Shown here: piece after piece, positions 58,601 to 64,000 of the stretch
Layout: each line of letters starts with the position of its first letter
How positions within the stretch are numbered: the stretch's first letter is position 1
The notes under the pieces: generated by a model
Told to the model about the DNA's origin: nothing
Seen by the model: only the letters and a program-made list of their open reading frames with translations
Database searches by the model: none
Position numbers and translations under genes: made by a program
DNA from: Aplectana chamaeleonis
Lineage: Eukaryota > Nematoda > Chromadorea > Rhabditida > Cosmocercidae
Length of the DNA: 64,000 bases
Direction: 5' to 3'
NCBI GenBank assembly: GCA_029168955.1
Contig: JAPDOI010000116.1
Coordinates: 668,501-732,500 of the forward strand

Positions 58601-60381
58601 AATTCGCCGACGACTACAATGCACTGACTGCACTGACTTGCACTGACTAACAAAAATACTCACCTGGGCCCTGCACATCGTCCTCGCTCGTTGTGTGACG
58701 AGAAATTTCCAGTCGATAATGCCACTTTCGATTTGACGGTGCGTCAGCGTACAGTGGCATGCCCTGTACTTAGCGACGCGACGTTCTGCTCAAATATTGC
58801 GAAAGTGCCAAACGACTGACGGAAGGGCCGGCCCCTTTTGACGGAATTCCTTACTTTCCACTTCCTCTATGCTCACAATGGTACGTTTTTGAGCAGCCAA
58901 GCTCGTTGTACGTTCTCACAGGGGCCCGAGGAAGGGATTGAGCATAAAAAATGGAAAGTGGATTTCAGTGCGTACGATGCCTTTAAAGATGAAGATCCGC
59001 CACACTTTCTCTCAGAATGTTGAGGCGACCGTCAAAAAACGTGCATATCACTTACGGCACAAACTTCACAAGCAGAAATACTTCGAAAATGACAGTTACG
59101 AGGCCTCCAAATGTAAAAAAACTTCAAAAACGATTTTTGCGCGAAATTTAAATCCAATTTTATAGTGTGTTCAGACTGACTTACCTTCAAAAATCAAGGT
59201 TTTTCGTGAGCCCTTCCCACATTTTCCTTTACCATAGAGGCCAGACTACACAAAAACATGAGAACTTTATCTAAGATTTTCTGCGCGTATGATGCCTTTA
59301 AAGGCACAGGACAGCCAAAGAATTAATTTTTGGATTTCATACTTATCTTGGAGAGAGTCACCTGCTGATCACAACGGTATCTCTAAAATCGTCCTGGACC
59401 CCCATTGAACAGAGGTATGGTTCTTCGAAGATGCCTAGATTTTGAGGGTGACAATTCGGTGGACGAGTTGTCCCAGGCCTGTATTTCTCTTCACTCGCAA
59501 TCGTTGCGTGAGAGAAAGCCAGGGTAAGGAGACAGTCCGGTAATGGACTGAAGAACGACGACTTGTTGGAATTCATCCATCCATCGAGCCGCTATCGAGT
59601 TCGAAAATCTGTTAGGGGGTCGGGCCTGTGGTGGTGAGCGAAGGGGGTCGGGCCTGTGGTGGTCGCTTATATCTCGCTTATTTGGAGGAATTGAGATCTC
59701 GCATTTGGCACGTGTTGTACAGGAGGGGTCTTCTTCACAATTACATGAAAATCTCAAAATTCATATCTGAGGGTGTACTGTGCCTTTAAGATAGACCCTT
59801 CAAGGCAATAAAAATTCGGAAATCTTTTTTTTTCAGATGGAGATGGGCAAAAGTACATGAATAACTGTAGAGCTGAGAATCAGGGCAGACCTGTGTACTT
59901 TGTGCTGGACGGGAAAGCCTCATTCATGACGTTGGCAATTTCATTGAAAGCAGCCGCTTTTGCACCTTTGATATTCGAATCATTGACGGTGGTGTCCCAG
60001 AGCACCTGAAATATGTATATTTGTATGTGTGCGTCAGATTTGGGACCGAATCGAATAATTCGGATGTTCGAATCAATCCGGAACGTTCTTTACTTTACTC
60101 TTATACTCGATTCGTTGAGGAGCGGACATCCGAAAAGTCCGAAATTCAACTTTCTTTGAAAAGTTCAAAATCCGGCTACATTCCGTAGTCAAAAGTCTGT
60201 TTTACTTTCCTGTTTACTCAGTTCCCCTTCATCATGGTTCTTGGCCAGTTCGCAGGGGTAAATATCGTCCAGCTTCCTTATCAGTTGTCAACATCAATAC
60301 AAGAGGCTCCCCTCCACTTACCCGACGGCCTCGTACTTCCTGGATGAGAAACGTTCGTGACGGATCCGTCCATTGGGCCAT
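46656..60381 (-). CDS. MADF-BESS domain protein, complete, 8 exons, 282 aa
   Basis: Probable nuclear DNA-binding regulator. Exons on the minus strand: 60381-60322, 60005-59891, 52812-52737, 52681-52547, 50366-50267, 50192-50022, 46901-46813, 46758-46656; all phases match and the sum is 849 nt including TAG. The MADF domain (about residues 10-106) shows FLIQEVRGRRVLWD, EDIRSQWKNLKDTFVRK and EPTWKFYRMLSFLDD. The BESS motif (about 234-272) is DEFELFGAIVAAQLRR...LRLQKKLNDVIFE. Between them are a proline-rich segment and a basic PRRKR that may be a nuclear signal. The ATG was chosen because it lies 8 bp after TTTTCAG, a likely trans-splice or 5'-UTR acceptor, and the MADF domain starts right behind it. 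Introns 2, 4 and 6 are swollen by repeats. Confidence 0.92.
46902..50021 (-). repeat. MADF intron 6: degenerate tandem repeats rich in GGACGAGTT
   Basis: Phrases such as GGCGTCTGTCAA (47757, 48293; a variant at 48933), GCTCCGCCTATTCGGACGAG and GCCACGCCC recur every 500-650 bp from about 47000 to 49600. No exon is needed here: exons 6 and 7 are both phase 0 at the junction. The open frames follow the repeat. Confidence 0.72.
49591..49722. repeat. Long hairpin (arms about 55 bp)
   Basis: GTGAAGAGACTTCGCGTTCA... pairs with TGAACGCGAAGCCTCTTCAC across GTTGGCGCAAACTCGGTGC; only a few mismatches and an AT-rich loop of about 15 bp (TATGTTATATATG). It could be a small MITE or form a dsRNA hairpin if transcribed with the intron. 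Confidence 0.75.
50663..51117. mobile_element. TTAA-type MITE, family AGGCACAGTACACCCTC, copy 2
   Basis: TTAA at 50659-50662 and 51118-51121. Similar to 14046-14528 over its length, including CAACTCGTCCACCAATTTTT. Confidence 0.78.
51122..51577. mobile_element. TTAA-type MITE, family AGGCA(G/C)TGTTC(A/G)CGAT, copy 3
   Basis: It shares the TTAA 51118-51121 with its neighbour and ends at TTAA 51578-51581. Ends AGGCACTGTTCGCGATAAAA and its inverse. Confidence 0.78.
52985..53456. mobile_element. TTAA-type MITE, family AGGCACAGTCCAACCTC, copy 1
   Basis: Left AGGCACAGTCCAACCTCACA; right GAGCTTGGACTGTGCCT then TTAA (53457-53460). The left TTAA has decayed to ATAA. Confidence 0.75.
53585..54061. mobile_element. 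TTAA-type MITE, family AGGCACAGTCCAACCTC, copy 2
   Basis: TTAA 53581-53584 and 54062-54065; ends AGGCACAGTCCAACCTCAGA and GAGCTTGGACTGTGCC. Inserted in the 53461-54891 element. Confidence 0.8.
54066..54539. mobile_element. TTAA-type MITE, family AGGCACAGTCCAA, copy 3
   Basis: It begins at the shared TTAA 54062-54065 with AGGCACAGTCCAAGCTCGTG and ends GGCTGGAATGTGCC before a decayed CTAA. Confidence 0.78.
55579..57058 (-). repeat. Dispersed repeat with internal palindrome, copy 2 (uninterrupted)
   Basis: Reverse-oriented relative of 5979-8192. It has an intact TTAA (56843-56846) where copy 1 carries 0.9 kb of MITEs. It ends with the GCGCGCTTCGCGCGCACCAC palindrome. Confidence 0.78.
57888..58365. 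mobile_element. TTAA-type MITE, family AGGCACAGTCCAACCTC, copy 4
   Basis: Left AGGCACAGTCCAACCTCAGA after a decayed TTAG; right CTGAGGTTGGACTGTGAC then TTAA (58366-58369). First of four abutting elements. Confidence 0.78.
58370..58982. mobile_element. TTAA-type MITE, family AGGCATCGTACGCGCTG, copy 3
   Basis: TTAA 58366-58369 and 58983-58986, closely similar to 6471-7091, including the shared tract GCTCGTTGTACGTTCTCACA. Confidence 0.8.
58987..59297. mobile_element. Short TTAA-flanked element
   Basis: Between TTAA 58983-58986 and 59298-59301. The right end CTGCGCGTATGATGCC matches the GCGCGTACGATGCC family end; the left end is diverged (AGATGAAGATCCGCC). Confidence 0.6.
59302..59785. mobile_element. 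TTAA-type MITE, family AGGCACAGTACACCCTC, copy 3 (reversed)
   Basis: TTAA 59298-59301 and 59786-59789; the right end is GAGGGTGTACTGTGCC. It ends about 100 bp from MADF exon 2. Confidence 0.78.
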
Positions 60382-60389
60382 ATTGCACA

Positions 60390-60396
60390 CTGAAAA
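60390..60396 (-). promoter_or_regulatory. Splice acceptor just upstream of the MADF-BESS start codon
   Basis: Minus-strand TTTTCAG ends at 60390, followed by an 8-nt leader and ATG. In nematodes this arrangement commonly marks the site where a spliced leader is joined. A cis-spliced 5' UTR intron is the alternative. Confidence 0.5.
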
Positions 60397-60895
60397 TGTA
60401 TCCTTTTAGTCTGGAATCGTGGCAAAAGTCAGAAACGAAAAAGCGAGGGAAGAGGTGGTTCAATCTAACAGAAAGATCTACATGCCCCAGGGTTCGAATG
60501 TTTCGGTAATCATTAAACACCTATCTAAATTATTCCAAATCATGCCGAAATTCAATGCGAGCGGTTGCGTAGCGGAAATTGTACATTAGCATATATTTTA
60601 TATTTATATATTTATTATATATCGCACTCTTGGTGCACCATCGACAATGATAAACACAATACTCTCTTCACAACATACTCAATCAAACCTTTTCAACTTT
60701 CCTATAGACGGGAAATGTTAGGCTAATCTGATACCAAAGGAACAAGTTCGCAAGAAAAAGTAAACGAATTAGACAAAGAAATGAGTACATAGAATTTATC
60801 GGATAAATATTGTTTTGATTGATTAATCAAATATTCAGTGGACTAATGATATTGAAGTACGTATAATTTATATATATATATAGTAATAGGTAAAT

Positions 60896-61171
60896 ATACT
60901 CTGTTTATCTTGAATTGCACAAAACACGGTCCGCCAATAGTCCTCTAATTGGCCCGCTAGTACCGTAGTGTATGTCCACGACGCGTTCTCGGCAGACCCG
61001 GGTGGCAGGGTGGGTGGCCGAGTGACGGCATTGACGAATCGATTGCTCTGTACATCGGGTGCACACCCGGGTCTGCCGAGAACGCGTCGTGGACGTACAC
61101 TACGGTACTAGCGGGCCAATTAGAGGACTATTGGCGGACCGTGTTTTGTGCAATTCAAGATAAACAGAGTA
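60896..61171. repeat. Near-perfect long palindrome, arms about 110 bp
   Basis: TACTCTGTTTATCTTGAATT... to GACCCGGGTG is repeated in inverse at 61063-61171; I see one mismatch (GTATGTCC against GTACGTCC) and a loop of about 50 bp. It is flanked by TA-rich DNA. Probably a recently inserted MITE, about 515 bp upstream of the MADF start codon. Confidence 0.85.
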
Positions 61172-61393
61172 TAAATGAATGAACAAAGAAGTTAATTGAC
61201 TGATTGCCTAATTCAGAAATCAAACTGATGGAATAAGTTTAAAATTAAATAAATAATTACATAAGTAAATAAACGATTACATCGATAAGTAAATAAGAGT
61301 GAATAATGAACAAAAATAAACAACTCTTGAATCCGTAGCTAACACAACAATTACTATCCCGAACCTATGACCATAATATGATTGGCAGTGAGA

Positions 61394-61542
<149 letters not shown>

Positions 61543-61684
61543 TAAATTACTATTTTTCACTTCCTATCAGCATGACTTTTGCTTGCTTTACTACTACTTA
61601 TTATATATTATACCCTTTAATTAATCTGTCTAGTAGTATGACCTAATTTATTTTTTAGTATACGTCGCATAAAGCAAGCGTTAT

Positions 61685-63080
61685 ACCAGGTTGTTCAATA
61701 AGTTTTGTCGTTCGATAAGAAAAAGACAATTTTATGGTTCAAAATACTGTGCTTATCTGGGCCAAATTCCGGTCCGCAATTGCGTCTAGGCACGCTTTGC
61801 GGCCGCACGTCTGAAGGATTTCCAGCGCCGCAGCCGACGATCTGCTGACTCTAGGTGGTTTTGGAAACTGGAAACTACGAAAAATTGGAAAAAAATGTTA
61901 AAAAAAGCCACATGGAGTCGGCTTTGGCGCTGGAAACCCGACTGACTCGAGCGCGTGCGGCTGCAAAGCGTGTCGAAACGCAATTGCGGACCGGAATTTG
62001 GCCCAGATAAGCACAGTACACTTTTTTATTCAGTATAATCCCCCTGCGCATTAATACACTTGCTCCAACGATCCTCCAATCTGTGGATGCCATCCCTGAA
62101 GTGAGAATCCGGAAGGTCTGCAAAATACGCTTCAACACCCGGTATGACCTCTTCATTTGATGAAAAACGCTTGCCACGTATAAATTTTTTGAGTTCTGGA
62201 AACAAATGGAAGTCGCTTAGGGCCAAATCTGGTCAATACGGTGGATGCTCCAACAATTCGAACTTTAATTCATGGATTTTAGCCATTGTCAAAATCCTCT
62301 TGTGACACAGTGCGTTGTCCTGATGGAAAAGGATTGTTTTCTTCTGCAAACCGGGTCTTTTTTCACGATTTTTCTAATTCAACTGGTCCAAAAGTTTGCA
62401 ATAGTATTCAGAATTGATTGTTTCACAAGTTTGCAAGTAATCCACAAACAAAATTCCTTTCGCATCCCAAACAAACTGATGCCATAACCTTCTCGGCCGA
62501 TTTCCGGACACGAACTCGTTTCGAAGCCGAACAACCAGGTTCACACCACTCTTTAGCCTCTTGTTTTGATTGAGGATCATGGTGATAGATAGACCCAGGT
62601 CTCATCCATAAAGATGAATCGACGCACAAAACCCACTTTATCCTTTTCAAAACGCTCCAAATGTTGCTGAGAAAGTCGCATTCGAATGTGTTTTTGTTCC
62701 ATTGCTAGCCATTGTGCACACAGCTTTCTAAAACCCAAAATTTCACACAAATATGGCCCGCACTGCCTAATGAGATGTATAAAGTCTCTACCAAATCTCT
62801 CTAAGTCAATCGACGACCTTCCAAAACCATATCCTGTATTTTGGCTATGATTTCTGGTGTTGATGCGCTTTTTGAACGTCCTTCACGTGAATCGTCTTCA
62901 AGGCTTGTACGACCATGTTTAAATTCCGCAACCCATCTTTCTACTGTTCTAATTGTAGGTGTACAAATGTAGGTGTACAACTGTACACTTTTAACATTCG
63001 TTCGTGAATTTCTTTTGGTGTTACACCTTCCAAAAATAAGAATTCTACTAGCGAGACCTAGCGATGTTTTCGCTCAAGAA
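61685..63080 (-). pseudogene. mariner transposase remnant, truncated and carrying a MITE
   Basis: Minus-strand frames show mariner blocks: HHHDPQSKQEAKEW-like sequence near 62570, GILFVDYLQTCETINSEYY, NPFHQDNALCHK and PDLALSDFHLFPELKKFI. A TGA replaces the serine just before PDLALSD near 62237, and the frame is broken several times. The left end has a mariner-like terminal motif (CCAGGTTGTTCAATAAG at 61685), but I find no right TIR. A MITE (61745-62018) is inserted between the coding end and the left terminus. Confidence 0.85.
61745..62018. mobile_element. TA-flanked palindromic MITE, copy 2
   Basis: TACTGTGCTTATCTGGGCC and its inverse; same family as 27022-27304, inserted in the mariner remnant. 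Confidence 0.85.
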
Positions 63081-63099
63081 AACTTCAACGTGCACCAAC

Positions 63100-63750
63100 T
63101 TCCTGACGCAGATTAGTTTGCCATAACGGTGTCAACTGACTTCCGTCTACCCAAAAGTTGCTGCCCGGATGGACTCTCCCAAACCTAGCATAAATGTCTG
63201 ATCAAACCGCAAAACATAAGGAGCCAGCGGTAGATTGGTTGCTACCGGCACCAAATTTACGAACTCTGCCGTCCCTCCTTCCTTTATGTCGCAACCCTCT
63301 GCCCTTCCGAGTTGCGAAATTCCCAAGCGATTATTCTTGCTTTATCATTTCTGTCATGATAAGGAAAAACGCACTCGCATTTTAGGTGCTGTTTCCCTAG
63401 ATGACCAACACCATGCTCTTGTTCTCGATAAATGAATTATGCACGTAGATGTTTTATCAAGCAGATTTTGATAAGCTCAGACTTTCAACATATATATCTG
63501 GTTTTGGGGAGTTAGTAAATCGAAATGACTGACTGAGCGGTTGTAAAGAGCGACGAACAGAGGTGTGAAGGGGAAGCTATTGCTTGCTTCCCCAGATTGG
63601 CAAGGAAAAGTCTGCGGAGTTCTGCGGTCGCCTCAGAACGCGTAGCACGGTTCTCGAGATACGTGTTCTCTTATATTTCTTTGCTACAAAAAGGCTGAGA
63701 TTTGGCATGGAAAAATTTTCGATATCTTTTTTCTTCAAAATTCTACATTC
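63100..63750. other. Unassigned sequence upstream of the minisatellite
   Basis: A plus-strand open frame at 63235-63435 contains LFLLYHFCHDKEKRT, which resembles no family I recognise, and codon use gives no strong support. I see no splice context linking it to a gene. I leave it unassigned. Confidence 0.35.
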
Positions 63751-63756
63751 TTGGTG

Positions 63757-64000
63757 ACGTTGCGCACACTATCCTTGCGGTCCTGCACACATTCTATGAC
63801 GTCCTACACACTCCCATTTGGGTCCGGCACACTTTCTATGACGTCATGCACACTCCCACTTGGGTCCTGCACACTTTCTGTGACTTCCTGCATACTCCCG
63901 TTTCGGTCCTGCACACTTTCTATGACGTCCTGCACACTTCCACAGGAGTCCTGCACACTTTCTATGACGTTCTGCACATTCCCGCTCGGGTCCTGCCCAC
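63757..64000. repeat. 42-bp minisatellite running off the right edge
   Basis: TCCTGCACAC recurs at 63781, 63823 (variant), 63865, 63907, 63949 and 63991, an exact 42-bp step. Units include CTATGACGTCCTGCACACT. The array continues beyond the window. Confidence 0.9.

Overview
This window looks like nuclear DNA of a nematode. It holds two multi-exon genes with short, consensus-type introns (GT..TTTCAG) alongside very large, transposon-filled introns, and the DNA between is packed with MITEs. It also has several copies of a sequence matching the nematode spliced leader SL1 (core TTAATTACCCAAGTTTGAG). I cannot fix the species; a rhabditid or strongylid-type nematode fits.

Gene 1 (+ strand, 1-43765; its 5' part lies outside the window) is the 3' portion of a giant LDL-receptor-related protein of the LRP1/megalin type. 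I could chain 36 exons with every splice phase consistent, giving about 1490 residues and a stop codon at 43763-43765. The order is: end of a YWTD propeller, EGF, a degenerate YWTD propeller, EGF, ten LDL-A modules, two EGFs, a YWTD propeller, EGF, one transmembrane helix and a short acidic tail. This matches the C-terminal ligand-binding cluster and membrane anchor of an endocytic LRP.

Gene 2 (- strand, 60381-46656) is convergent with it. Eight exons, again all in phase, encode a complete 282-residue MADF-BESS protein, a Myb/SANT-like DNA-binding domain plus a protein-interaction motif and probably a transcription regulator. A 332-bp tandem satellite (44130-46300) separates the two 3' ends.

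Most of the rest is mobile DNA inside introns: TTAA-flanked MITEs that insert at each other's ends (shown by two internal empty-site comparisons), three hAT-like elements with 8-bp target duplications, a GC-rich mariner with TIRs and TA duplication, a fold-back mariner derivative, a second dead mariner carrying a MITE, two non-LTR retrotransposon remnants, long-TIR elements, 42-bp minisatellites and large palindromes.

The most unusual signal is a repeated SL1-RNA-like cassette. It consists of an upstream block TACGAYGCACTC, a spacer of 32-33 bp (21 in one copy), a 22-nt SL1-like exon and then GTAC. It occurs seven times, in two otherwise unrelated MITE families and one separate locus, and an eighth SL1-like exon lacks the upstream block. 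These may be SL RNA genes captured and spread by transposons.
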